Shown in pieces: positions 21,808 through 33,151 of a DNA stretch of 64,000 bases. Positions within the stretch are counted from its first letter, which is position 1; each line of letters begins with the position of its first letter. Origin of the DNA: Bryoerythrophyllum caledonicum (lineage: Eukaryota > Streptophyta > Bryopsida > Pottiales > Pottiaceae); the NCBI GenBank assembly GCA_963971425.1, contig OZ020525.1, positions 12,468,187-12,532,186 of the forward strand, written 5' to 3'. The translations under genes were made by a program, and so were the position numbers. The notes under the pieces were generated by a model that saw nothing but the letters and a program-made list of their open reading frames with translations, had not been told where the DNA came from and ran no database searches.

Positions 21808-23000
21808 TAACGTGCGCTAGGTAATTGAGGCACTTCCGATCCTTCAAAATATGTACGATGTCTCGCAACAATATCTTGAAGGTGTGGAAACAATTGACCG
21901 GTAGACCAAGTACCATCTATGTCTAAAGTCAAACCACATCTAATCATAGACTTTCTGGCATAAGACCTGTTGTCACAATCGACAAGCCGATTCACGTCTT
22001 CAATTGCATCAACTACTAATTGAAGAAAAAATCTCTTACCCGGATTGGTAAGTTTGCCGAACCATTGACCATCACCGTGGGGGTTGTTTTGCCAAGTGTT
22101 TTGTTGAATAAGCTCTGATTTCTTGGCCTCCCACCATTTCACCCACGCATCCTTGATTTTTGAAATGATGAAAGTGTCTGCCGGTTGGCAAAGGTGGATC
22201 GTACATGCCGGTAGATATCTCAAAATGGTTCATTTTTTAGCTAAAACTGCCGCTAAAGTAGGGGTGATATTGTGTGCCGAACAATTATGCACCCAAACAA
22301 ATTTAGTGCGGTTGTAAATATCGGGTTGATAAGCCTCTAGTTCTCCAAAATATTGGGGAAAATAGATTGGTCCATCCAACCTTTTGGACCGGTACGATAA
22401 CAAACCCCCAAAATATTATCCTTTAATCCATGGATGGGATAATTGCTACTCTCATTGGTGAAAATTAACATTGGAGCTTCTATAATGGATCTACGACCCC
22501 TGGAAATGCGAATGACCATGGTTATAGCATTCCCCCCGTTAACAACATCCGCGTATTTGACGGTGGAATCTCCTCAAAAACCTAGTGTTCACCCATTGTC
22601 CATGTTAATGGAAAAGTGGGTTTCATCAAGGTTTTCGATGAGATTTTCATCAAGTGTACCTTGGTGAAAATCGCGTTGTAAAACCACTAAGTGGTGGGCG
22701 GTATGCATCTCAATTCGGTTTCCTTTCTTAGGGCTACAAATTAAGCAACCTCGTTGTGATAATAAAACTATATAATGAACATCCATAAATTGAGTCACCC
22801 AAGATGTTGAAAGTTTTTTGATTAAAATACGGTTATCTCTAGGGTCTCTAGATTCATGAGTGTAAGGTGAGCCCTGAGCAATTAAAATGGATAAGGCAAG
22901 TTCAATGAGGAGTTTGGGGGAAAACTTTACCCCTAATCTCTTGTGTCCTTCAAAAGATTCAAGAAGCCGTCAATAGAGCCATTGGACCCAATCTGCCCGT
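21808..23000 (-). pseudogene. Decayed DDE_1 (pogo/jerky-type) transposase
   Basis: Homology is spread over several frames and open pieces: 22798-22589 (FSINMDNG, after NLDETHF with the first catalytic Asp), about 22580-22337 (GWMDQSIFP), about 22330-22240 (VWV.NCSAHN, where the second catalytic Asp is replaced by His), and 22223-21807 (THLCQPAD-like block, then KIKDAWVKWW). At least three in-frame TGA codons fall where tryptophan or arginine is expected, and there is a frame break near 22350. The TGG/CGA to TGA changes fit decay of methylated cytosine. The family is DDE_1 of the Tc1/mariner group, whose members duplicate TA, as the large element does. The C-terminus appears complete at 21808. 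Confidence 0.8.
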
Positions 23001-23837
23001 TTGGGTCTCCTCTCGGCAACAGCTTCGGTAAGAACTTGCTTACGTTTTCCATAGTTACTTTGGCTACAAGATATGATGTTGTTGTTGGAGGTCTCTATAG
23101 TTGGAAAAAAACATCCCGTTGTGCCCACCATCGACCCGCTCAGACCATGTTCATATTTTTTGTGCCCTAAAATGCTCCGGAAACATTTGTATGGTTCATG
23201 TATTGAGGCCTATGAGACCGTGAACGGCCTCATCCTCAATCATCTAGGCTATGACATTCTTTCGGGCGTGAATGGTGGAGACTTATTGTAAGGCTCGTAG
23301 GGGACGCTCAATCAAGGGATCCATCCCTGCAAAGATTTAAAATTTTATTTTCAATCCATAAATATGTAGATATGAAACAACGTAGTTAAAATAATTTTTA
23401 TATCACATCATTAAATCTTAAGAAACAAAAAAATAACACATATAAAATTCTTTACAACATCATGTGCAATTTTTATTGGAGCAATAAAATATGTAAGTTT
23501 CCATAATAGTCTTTTTTTTCCATTAAATAAATAAGTCTTGACTTGATAGAAGGATTTTGTGCCATAATCACCTTTGATCCACAAACACTATTGTTGTTCA
23601 AGTAGGCACCTAAAAAATTTCCTAACTTGACTCGAACTTGAGGTGACTATGTGTTTGTTTCAAAAGAAATTAAGACTTAGAGGTCTGAACCAAAGTCGTA
23701 TTTGATCAACACCTAGAAGAAAAAAAAACATGAGTAAATGGATTTGTGCTAGACCAGCTCAAATATGACTTCAACGTTCTCATGAAAATCTGTATTTTAA
23801 ATGCACTACGCTCTGGACATTATGTTGCCATTTCTGA
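23001..23837. other. Unassigned, possibly upstream part of the transposase pseudogene
   Basis: The minus strand around 23001-23330 may hold the degraded N-terminal part of the DDE_1 gene. I could not follow a frame. The remainder is AT-rich and without recognisable content. Confidence 0.35.
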
Positions 23838-24165
23838 AATGGTATGGCAAGTGACAATGTGACTAAGAACCAACAACTTATGGACGGATAAAGTATTCTC
23901 TTGTAAAGAGTTCATATGGTCATTACACATCCACTCTTCGTCCAATGGACAATTGCCAGCACAAATTCGACTCCATTTTCCACTTAGAAACCCGTAACAT
24001 AAATGCATTATGTTCACAAGATTGTGTTCCTGACTCCAAAATGCTATGGCAAGTGACATTTCAACCAAGAACAAACAACATATAGACGGATGAAGTATTA
24101 TTTTGTAGAAGTTCATCGCTTCTAACGAATCCATTCTTTGTCCGATGGACAATTGCCACATCAAT
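23838..24165 (+). repeat. Tandem duplication with period of about 202 bp
   Basis: Copy 1 starts AATGGTATGGCAAGTGAC at about 23838 and copy 2 AATGCTATGGCAAGTGAC at about 24040. Each ends near CAATGGACAATTGCC or its variant CGATGGACAATTGCC. The 114-codon minus-strand frame across it is not supported as a gene. Confidence 0.7.
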
Positions 24166-24843
24166 ATGGAATCAACAAATTACAAAGAGAGCGTGATGTG
24201 CTCAGAAATCACTTTCAATTGAAAACGCAAGAGTTAGAAATACTATACTATGTGCAGAATAGCTTATGCATTGTTATGTGTTTTCAAGTGATGACAAAGG
24301 ACGACATGTTTGACAAAGGACGACATCACCAAATAATGTGTCAGGAAAAACTAATGAAGGACAAACATGTGAAATGAAATAGAGAATTTACCTCAAATGA
24401 TGCTGTGAATTATCAAAAAATCAAACTCGAATGTGCTTCCAAGGTGGATCTGTACAAAAGAAGCCAACTCACAAACTATCACTATTCCATATGGATTACT
24501 TGTTGCCCATCCCTCAAACAAAATATAGTCCCCCCAAATTCTTGAAGTATCCAAAACAAAAGTGCACAAAATATCTTGCCCTCAATACAAAAGCGCTCAG
24601 AAAAACCCCTGAATTGTGTAGGAAGGCTTGCAAAACCTTCATGAGGAAGAGAAGGTTGGGAGGGTGGCTCATTGGAGGAGATAAGAGGGGTGGCTGGAAG
24701 TGGAGCCCGGATCCCCATAGGAGGTAAAGATGCTCATTGTATTAATGAAGTTGGCAGCCAACTCATGATGTAGCATCAATGATGTCACTAATCCTCAACT
24801 TGTTGACATTTAGTGTAGTGGGGTGACTACACTATTTGTATGA
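24166..24843. other. Right subterminal region of the large element
   Basis: Short frames only. Subterminal CACTAAAT-type motifs begin at about 24800. Confidence 0.4.
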
Positions 24844-24867
24844 CTACACTAAACATCAAATTTAGTG
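24844..24867 (-). repeat. Right 24-bp terminal inverted repeat of the large element
   Basis: It is a perfect inverted copy of 5593-5616, followed by TA at 24868-24869. Subterminal variants (GACATTTAGTGTAG and CTACACTATT) precede it at about 24804-24836 and mirror those at the left end. Confidence 0.9.
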
Positions 24868-25148
24868 TAGTGCAAAAATTTGACACCAAGTGAAGTCAAA
24901 ATTTGTTGATCTATTGAATGCAGGGAAGAAAACGAACCATTTATTTGACTTCAAACACTATAGTCTTTTAATCCGTGCGGTCAAAGTTTATGAAATTTTG
25001 TGAGCATGTTACTAAATGAGTCGCATTTGAGATCTTATAGTCAAAATTAAAAATTGAAGTTTTTGTTTTCTTCTTTATTCATTGCACTAGAATCCAAAAA
25101 TATTGAAGTGTTTTTGGTGTGAAATTGTCACGATACCTTAAGGGTTAA

Positions 25149-27689
25149 TAAAAATGAAGCAAGTGGCCTTTTCAAAAAATAAAATAGAATAAAAATAAAA
25201 TGTGTGTCCCTAAAGGATTGAGCATTGTCTATTAGAAAAGAATTGATTTATTATCAAGGCATTTGTAGTGCTTTGTAAAATTCAAGAGGTCATCTTAGCT
25301 TTGACTATAGAACGTTATGGCTTTGAATCCTTCAATCCCTAAAGGATCACACCCAATTCTGCCAAAACTAGTGCAAGACTGCCATTGTAAAAAAGAGGCA
25401 TGAAAATTACTTTTCAAAATGAAATTTAGACTTTAAACCAAAAGATCTTCAAACAAACTTCTTTATGAGCATGCAATATTTTTTTTGTTGCAATCCATTG
25501 CTGACGGATTCAGAGGAGCGCGCTTTGAGAATACGCGAGGTATCCGGCTGCAACTTAGAATAGTCTGCTATGGAATTCAGTCAAATATTGTTGTTTTCAG
25601 CCTCCAATCTTCAGACTTTAGTCTTCAGTCTTCAAACTCCTTCATGTTGACCTATTCTGTGGTGGCTCTAAAGGATTAACGATAAAGGTGGATGATAGAA
25701 ACCACAGCGTTGGGCGGGAAAAAATGGGACGGCCAAACCACGAGCTGACCGTCCAAAAATTGACTCCTAAACTTCAAACTCACGGTGACCAGCAATCGTG
25801 CTTCACCGGTGGGAACAACATAAAAGATCGACCATGTCGGTGATCAATTCCACTTTGTCGCTACAAACATAAAAATGGGACTAATAGTGAATAATCACAT
25901 AACCCGCAACAGTGTTAAGATTGCCAAAAAATGAAAATAACAAGCCTCCAAAATCGGCTAGGAGTATCAAAGGCAAACAATGAGCCTCCAAAACTGGCTT
26001 GGAATAACATAGCCACAAGCCACAATTACAAGTCTTCAATCTTCAGTCTTCAAGTCTTCAAAGTCTTCGAATATTAAGAAGAAACCGAATTCCACACTCA
26101 TTCTACTACATGAAATAAGAAGGCATTAGACCTTCTTTTGCTTCTCAACTCATAACATTTGCAACTTTCTTTCAAACCAAGAAGTTGATAGCTTTTTGGA
26201 AAGCTAACAAAATTTCCTATCTTCTCTCAAATTTTCACTACCAACCAATTCTCAAAGAAATACTGATAGCTCTACAAAGTTGCAAGTTTTATAAGATAGA
26301 GGCAGCAGTCCTACCTCTAATGAAGAACCCATTACTATTTCTATACAATTTCAACAGATTTGAATGATAGGTTTTTGGAAAGAAAAAAAATATTTTTATT
26401 ATGCCTAAAAATTTCAAAGAGAGAAACAAAAACTACAGACTTTGGTAGTCGCCCAAATCTTTGCTCTTCTTTGTTGGTTGGCAGCAGACCCTCTTCCACT
26501 CACACGCTTCTTATTTTTTATTTACAATTTCAAATTAAGCAAAAGAGATGTCTATGAAAGCTCATCATAAAGGAAAACAAATTCTCACAATTTCATTTCA
26601 ACATATTTCTTACAACAAGAGTTATAGCCGATCAAACTCACGGCTTTCTACACCCACATGCACTTCACTCTAAAAACACACTAATTTCTTTCCCACTTAA
26701 AATCCGACTAGGAGGAAGAAAGAAGATGGCTACCTACCCTCAAGACCCTTAAGGTAGGTGGAGTCAGCCCATGTCCACGTCACATAGGTCTCAATTCACC
26801 CATTGATACAAAGAAAACACTTAAAGATAAGTTCTTATTTATCTTTTTAGTCCAACGAACCTCTAGAGTTTTGACTAGGAGGTATACTACCCTCTATCTA
26901 TCATCTTTCAATTTCTAACATTCAAATGGAACAAAAAAATACTTATATTAAGTACAAAACTTCAATAAAAAATCAAGTAGAGGTAAAAATTAAAGTAAAA
27001 AAAGAGTTATACTCCATCTGCAAGAACTTGAAGATGTGCTTGATAGTAATTGCGATGTAATTTGCACGTTGAGACTTTATCAAAGGATTTACTGGCCCTT
27101 GTTATCAACAATGGTGGCCAACGCTTACCTCCATTGACCTAGATATGCAAAAACAATGGTCTTTGTTCAGACTCTCAGAACTTCTTTCTAATGTCCCTTC
27201 ACGGGTGTCTAGTTCAACACATCCAGTTTAAAGTAAGATCATTAAAGCACAAGCGTCCTTTTGGAGATTACGATGCTAATGCTGCTCAGCACGAGGTTGT
27301 TTCAGCAAACCAAAAGATCCAACTTCATCTTGTAGGTGGAATGGCAATGGTATAGAAACGGCCGGCTAAGATAGGTGAATTCGCAACTGAGACAAGGAAA
27401 GCTCTAATTCTACTTTCGGTTGAGACTCTAGATCTTGTGACTTCATAAAAACCATTTAATTCGAATTTCAAATCAAAACACAATTTCTAAGAACCTGGAA
27501 GAATACTTTGAATTAGTGAATATTGTTTATGGCTTTTTCCTTTTAAACAATTCCATGAGCAACAAGCGTTACCTTAAAGCTACTAGAAGCGTTACCAATA
27601 AGTTTTGTCCTCCTAATCAAAGATCTTTCCAAATTATAAACAAGTATATATTTTAAACACTGTAGCTATTTACATTAGGACATCGTATG
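25149..27689. other. Repeat-derived, no supported gene
   Basis: A possible ~350-bp TIR element lies at about 25329-25680: its tips, AATCCCTAAAGGATCAC and the inverse of GTGGCTCTAAAGGATTAAC, resemble the TTAA family. The word CTTCAGTCTTCAA is repeated near 25600 and 26035. No exon with splice support was found. Confidence 0.4.
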
Positions 27690-28093
27690 GATATGAAGAT
27701 TATAGCATTTGAAGTACAAGACGAAGTTTCCTCCCTTGCCCGACAATGTATGAAATTTCTTGACTTTGATTAAAATGCTTTTTCACACTAAAAACATGAA
27801 TTTTTCATATTATCTTTAAAGATAATATTATTATTTATATATGTGAAAAAATATAACCTCAATAGAAACTTCTAGCAAAATTTTGAAGCTACCCAAAGTC
27901 CCCATTTTACTCTTGAAATAGCATAACTTTCTTTTCAAAGGTTCGTTGTGAAAAAAGATTATATCCTTACAAAACTACTACTATGCTACATCTTCATAAA
28001 AAAATCAAAAATTCCTAATTAAAATTGAGAGTGTAGAAATATGCCCGAACTGGGAAACGTCCACCCGGGGAAAAATGTACTTTTAGGGATTAA
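27690..28093 (-). mobile_element. Truncated, diverged TTAA-type MITE, inverted
   Basis: It carries GATTATAGCATTTGAAGTAC, then a deletion, then the block around CCCGACAATGTATGAAA, and a terminal TTTAGGGATTAA ending at 28093. The opposite end is missing. Confidence 0.6.
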
Positions 28094-28127
28094 ACGTCAA
28101 TCGCGAACTATGTAGACATGCACGTAT

Positions 28128-28300
28128 TTTACTCTGTAGAATACAAAATATATATTAAAGTTTAGCGAGACTTATATCTTTGGATTGAAGATCCCTCAAC
28201 TAACATCTTTCATTTGGAGGCCATTTCAATATCTCAATTTCATCATGCTTAAATACAACACCATACATGTAGAATACTATGGCCACCAGTGGCACTGAAA
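28128..28300 (+). repeat. Dispersed repeat family X, copy 2
   Basis: Shares TTTAGCGAGACTTATATC, GGATTGAAGATCCCTCAAC, TTTCATTTGGAGGCCATTTC and ATACATGTAGAATACTATGG with copies 1 and 3. As in copy 3, it lies next to a TTAA-type element end. Confidence 0.65.
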
Positions 28301-28831
28301 TATGCGAAAAAGTAACTTGTTCTTAAGAGCGGAACAACTCCCTACAACGATCAAGTTCTTACCAGGCTCAAGTTCTTACCAGGCTCAACTAAGAAAGTCT
28401 CTCGTATTGATAAGCCAACTAGTCTATTCATATGAGTGCATTGTTCTGAGGAGTGCATGGTCCAACATGCTCTATCCTCCTTGTGACCAACTAATGGGTC
28501 CCTGTCATGTATCACTTGTGTGTTCTCTGTGTCTTGACCCCCTGGTCTTGGTTTTTTCTCTTGGGCATGCCCGCTCTCTATGTCCTCGCTTTATTGTCCT
28601 AGCTGTCATGTCATAACCCATTGGTTCCTTAACCGCATGCTACTGTAATGCATGGACTGTAACTAACAGGATGAAGTCTGAACTACTTGGTAACTGTCCG
28701 AACTTACGTGGTTGTCAGGATGGATGGACTAGGCGACTATGCAGGTGTGAAAATTTAGCTCATCATCTCCTCCCCAGGCTCTGTTGTAGTGCCTGCAGAC
28801 TAAGTCTGATTTAGACGTTCCAAGTAAGGTT
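28301..28831. other. Unassigned flank of the retrotransposon
   Basis: A 104-codon plus-strand frame exists but has no recognisable similarity. The retrotransposon LTR expected on this side was not identified. Confidence 0.4.
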
Positions 28832-30435
28832 TCAACTTGGATCCATTATAATTTTTTTGAGAATCACATCGTTTGGCCGGTTGAGTTGATAGGACCCGTT
28901 GTCAAAATCTCGGTGAATGACAAAAGATCCTTGCCACTTTGGTTTAAACTTTTGACCGTGTGGTTTATTTAACCAATGATCAATCATCATAACGAGATCA
29001 CCTCTCAAAAACCGAATGGTCTTTTTTGTTGTATCATGCTTGGCTTTTTGCTTACCTTGTAACACCTCATAATCTTGCAGGGCTTGTCGTTGGGATTCAT
29101 CCAGTTCCTCGAGCATAAGTATCCTTAACTATACCAACTCATCTTCTCCTAACTTGTGTTGAACGGCAGACCTGAGAGAAGTTAACTCCGGCTCTATAGG
29201 AATCAATCCTTCAAACCCAAATGCTAATTTGAACGGAGTGAAAACTGTTGAAGTTTTGAAGGTTGTGCGATATGCCCAAAGCGCCTTATCTACGTGTAAA
29301 TGCCATTTTCTTCTTTTATCTATCATTATCTTTCCTATAATATTGCCATATTCGTTAAATTGAGACATTTCACACAGTTTGTTTTCTCAACTAAACCGTT
29401 GGCTTGTGGATAGTAAGGGCTTGCTCTCATGTGTTTCACGAACAATTTTTATAGAAGTTCCTCTATCATCTCATTCACAAACTGAGTGCCTTGGCCTGTG
29501 ACTATTTCCGGGGGACATCCATATCTGCATATAATCTGGTTAAAGATAAAATCAGCAACAACTTTCGTGTTACATTTCTTAACAGGAGCTGCTTCCGCCC
29601 ATTTTGTTACTAGTTAGATAATCGGTAGCAACAATTATATACTTGTTCTTTTTTGCTATGATAGGTAATGGTCCAATGAAATCGACACCCCACTTTTCAA
29701 AGACGTTGATTGGAGAAACTGGATGTAACTTCAAATAGGTCGTTATGCGTTTGCCAAACGATTGGCCTTGTTGACGACTCTTGCAAAATTGGTTGCAATC
29801 TGCAAATAAGGAGGGCCAAAAGAGTCCAGACTGTAATACTTTTTGTGCCGTGATATTGGTCGCAAAATGTCCTCCACAGACTCCCTTGTGACAATATTCG
29901 AGAGCTCTTTGCGCTTCTTCATGATTGATAGCTCTCCGAAGTACTCCGTCTTTACCGATTCAATATAATTCATCTCCAACAAGTATATACACCATGCAGT
30001 GACGTCAAATCGCTCTACGCTGTTGTGAAGTAGCATGGCTTGGAAAGTTAGATCTTTCACGTAACCAATTACATCATCATACCAAGGTTCTGTCACACCG
30101 TGATTGCTTGACAGAACGTAATAGTCCGCATCTTCGGAAAGTTCTCCAACTTCACTGAGGGGTTGTCCAAGCTCTAAAAGCAAGTCAGCATGGGTAGCTC
30201 GTGTTTCTGCCACTGCTTTAATGTCAAGGTCGTAAGGTTGAAGTGTTGCCATGAAGCGAGCTGCTCGTCCCTTTGGACTTGTCTGTTGTATAAGTTGTTT
30301 CAAACCTTCAAATTCACCCTGCACCCGTGATGGGAAGGACCTCGCAAATAAATAGTGCTTATAATTGGTGCAAGCAAAGAGTAGTGTCAATCCGATTTTT
30401 TCCAGCGGAGCATATTTTAGCTCGTATGCAGTCAT
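28832..30435 (-). pseudogene. RNase H and integrase region
   Basis: 30435-29743 begins with an RNase H block (YAPLEKIGLTLLFACTNYKH). Integrase follows over several frames: GVDFIGPLPIIAKKNKYI near 29690, CRYGCPPEIVTGQGTQFVNE near 29500, ALWAYRTTFKTSTVFTPFKL at 29368-29129, and a C-terminal KPKWQGSFVIHRDFDNGSYQ at 29116-28832. There are at least two stops or frame breaks between the pieces. Confidence 0.8.
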
Positions 30436-30767
30436 CAGTCTAAAGGCATAGTAAATTGGATGCGCTCGACCAGAATCATCGTTCTATATTAATATCGCTG
30501 CCATGGCATATTCGGATGCCGAGGGGTTGATGATGAATTGGCGTGACCAATCTGGATTTTTGACAACTCGATTACTGGCAAGGCGATTCTTGATGAATTC
30601 AAACACTTGATCTTGTTCTTTCCTCCATTAAAAAGGGGTAGACTTGCAAGTTAAAACACACCGGGATTGTCCTACTTCGGCTAAGTTTGGCATAAATCTG
30701 TTATGGTAAATAGTGGTTCACCATAATCTTCCGACTTGTTCTCTTGTGGTTGCATCTCTAATATTCT

Positions 30768-31718
30768 CTAGACCTTATCCGGGTCAACCTTCATGCCACC
30801 CTCAAATACAATATGTCCTAATAATAGACCTTCAAAATTGAGGTGACATTTACTTGGGCTCAAGGAGCAACCATGCTCTCGTAGACGTTGAAAAGTAGCC
30901 CTAACATGATCAATATGACGTTCTCTTTCACCATAAATTGCAAAACCATCTAAATACACTCGTATAAATTTACCGATATATGGGCCAAAGATTTTGAGTT
31001 GTACATGTTGAAAAGTTCCTCCAACGTTACATGACCTGAAGGGCATATAGAGCCAAACATATGTCCCCCATGGTGTTGTAAACGTCGTATATAATATGCT
31101 ATAATCTTTGTGAATTTGTATTTGATGATAACCAGAATATCCATTGTAAAATGAGAACATCTCATGTCCAACGACTTTGTCCAATAACTCGTTGATATGG
31201 GGCAACGGTTGTCTATCTTTTCGTGTGAAATTGTTTAATGCCTTATAATTTACACAAACTCGCCATTTGCCTCCCTTTTTCAGTACAATAATGATAGGAC
31301 ATACCCACTCGGTGTTTCCGACCTCCTTTATGAAACCACCTTCCAATCTGTTAAGTTCTGCACGTAATATCGACATTTGGTTTGGTGCCATTTGTTTCTG
31401 CCTTGCGCGAACTGGCTTAGCTTGAGGTAATAATTCAATTTTATGTTCTTCTAAAGTTAGTGCTGGCAAATCACAATGCCTGGGGACAAAGAGGTCGGCG
31501 TATTCTGTTACCAACTTTTGCATATTTGTTCTTTCTTGATGAAAAATGAAAAGTCCAAATTTCACCTCGTTAAAAATCTCATCTTCTCTTAATGGTACAA
31601 TTTCGGTGTCTTCTAGGTGTTGTATTGAATGGTTGACGACTTGTGGCAATATATCGTCGCCATATAGTTCTGCCTCTGAGTCCTCTGAATTGTAACAGAG
31701 GTAAGGTTGAAACCCCAT
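30768..31718 (-). pseudogene. Reverse transcriptase domain with altered catalytic motifs
   Basis: A 316-codon frame covering most of the domain: RLEGGFIKEV, CPIIIVLKKGGKWRVCVNYK, QPLPHINELLD, GYSGYHQIQI, VYLDGFAIYGERE and SPSKCHLNFEGLLLGHIV. Two acidic positions normally needed for catalysis are replaced: FYNGYSGY has Asn in place of Asp, and YLDG has Gly in place of the second Asp. This copy should be inactive. Confidence 0.88.
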
Positions 31719-31888
31719 GAAGATTCGTCAGTGTGATAGGTAATTTCACCTTGCGAAGATTGGACTAAATAGCTGGAGCATGGTTTTGGCACAACTTGAA
31801 TGCTAATGCGGTTGTAAGCGGAACCGATCTTCATCTTTCCTTTGTCCCAATAATTGACTGTGCCCACTTGTCGTAACCACAGTCGACC

Positions 31889-32155
31889 TTAGATCATCAG
31901 ATATCCTCCTTTGCCCGTAGAAATATCCACCACATGAAAATTGAGCTTAACTGTCACACCATCTATTGTCACTAGAATCTGAGAGATTTTACCAATACAC
32001 TTTACACACCTTTGATTTGCCACTTTGAGGCGTAACGTGGACGATTTGTTGGGTTCATTCATGAACCACGTTGCTATGACATTTACAGCGGCTCCTCCGT
32101 CAATTAGATAGCTACCCACCTTGCGTCCGTTGATCGTGACTTCTACTTGCGGCAA
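31889..32155 (-). pseudogene. Retroviral-type aspartic protease domain
   Basis: An 88-codon frame with YLIDGGAAVNVI. DGG replaces the more common D-S/T-G, a variant seen in plant Ty3/gypsy elements. It follows the zinc-knuckle remnant directly, in another frame. Confidence 0.75.
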
Positions 32156-32199
32156 TTTGCGCTTTTATAATGTCCCTTCTTGCCACATCCATGATAGGC

Positions 32200-33151
32200 C
32201 ACAAACTGTACATTACGTGGAGTAGGGGACGGTTATTTGAAGCGGGGCTCTTGGCTCGGTTATTGTTGTTTTGACCTTGCAGGAAGAAAAGCTTTCAATC
32301 TCGCATATCCGAGATGAGTTGGTCATTTCTGGACTTCTAACAACTGATTCGCATTTGATCTCTGTGGGAACGACTTGGGCAAGATTTGTTACCACCGGCG
32401 TGACCGCTGCAGTAAAATTGCAGTTGAGATATACTTGTCAAATTCATTTCATTGCGTTGAGCTAACATTAGTGTTGCCTCAAAAGAAGTCGATTCTTTCC
32501 AGACCACTATTTCTTGTATTGCAGGTTTCAATCCACTTATGAAGCTTCGAAGTGCAAGTGTTTCAAATACTTCTTATATTTGCAGCCACATTTTCGAGAT
32601 TGTCTGATTATAGATTTGTTTCATTCGAAGCTGCACCATTTAAACTGCGTTGTATTCTTGATTGTAGTTTGCATACTCGTTCACTGAACTGGTGCACGCT
32701 TTCTTTGTCTCTTTGTTTAATTACGCTCAACATACTGAGGAGACTTTGGTATGACTCGCACTTTTGGAATCCTGTGATTAATGCTGACGTTAATGCCTCC
32801 AAGTTGATGAGACGAAGTCTTTCTGCAGATCATACCAAAATGAAGTTGTGTCGTCAAGATAGATTGGCAAGAGATTACGCTCACCAAATCTACAACCCTT
32901 GGAGATTCTCGTAGTGACCAGATTTGACCATTGTCCTTTAAAGAGTTAACTTGATACCCTTGCGGCATAGAATGAAGTCTTGGGAATTTAGAGGGTAAAA
33001 ATTTAAACACATTTCTTAGAAAACCTATGCACACAAAAATTGAACACCCTTTTACTACAACATAGGTGACCACCCCTATTACTACAGCATTGGTGACCAT
33101 GACAGTATACATTTGAGACGTTTGCTGGGAACATGTTACTTCACCATACAC
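32200..33151 (-). pseudogene. gag remnant
   Basis: The stretch 32802-32608 reads SVIKQRDKESVHQFSERVCK, typical of the capsid region of Ty3/gypsy gag. A degraded CCHC knuckle (GCGKKGHYKSANC) sits near 32165-32200, lacking the first cysteine and with altered spacing. Frames 33151-32717 and 32531-32337 are fragments of the same region. Confidence 0.65.

Larger units (their letters stand above)
5593..24867. mobile_element. 19,275-bp TIR element with TA target duplication, multi-gene
   Basis: Both ends carry the same 24-bp inverted repeat, starting CACTAAATTTGATGTTTAGT. It is flanked by TA at 5591-5592 and 24868-24869. The empty site can be read in sister TTAA elements, where ...TTGTG-TA-GTGCAAAA is uninterrupted, so the TA is a true target duplication. 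Inside the tips the motif CACTAAAT and close variants recur on both sides (5593-5720 and 24800-24867). Contents: 796-codon ORF and upstream ORF (minus), 1,345-codon ORF (plus), broken DDE_1 transposase (minus), satellite arrays, and nested TTAA-element copies. A TA duplication is typical of Tc1/mariner/pogo transposons. The CACTA tip is shared with En/Spm elements, but those make 3-bp duplications. The size is far above a normal pogo element. Confidence 0.82.
4931..25148 (+). mobile_element. TTAA-type TIR element split by a 19.3-kb insertion
   Basis: The left end is a degenerate CTAAACCCAAAGACCAAGTG at 4931, matching the better preserved left end TTAACCCCTAAAGGACCAAG at 12853. The right end is CCTTAAGGGTTAA, finishing at 25148. 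Left-half sequence runs to 5592 and right-half sequence resumes at 24868. In the uninterrupted copies at 33916-34848 and about 16330-16905 these two halves are contiguous. Without the insertion and one copy of the TA duplication the element is 941 bp. TTAA target sites and C-rich tips resemble piggyBac-like or Kolobok families, but no matching transposase is seen, so it is a non-autonomous (MITE-like) element. Confidence 0.8.
28832..33151 (-). mobile_element. Decayed Ty3/gypsy LTR retrotransposon, internal part
   Basis: The order on the minus strand is gag remnant, zinc knuckle, protease, reverse transcriptase, RNase H, integrase, which is the Ty3/gypsy (Metaviridae) order. The frame is broken at many points. 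Paired LTRs, a primer-binding site and a polypurine tract could not be identified, so the outer limits are those of the coding remnants. Confidence 0.88.

Noticed and set aside
5593..24867. Calling the large element a CACTA (En/Spm) transposon because its tips begin CACTA
   Set aside because: The flanks show a 2-bp TA duplication when compared with the empty site; CACTA elements make 3-bp duplications, and no CACTA transposase is seen.
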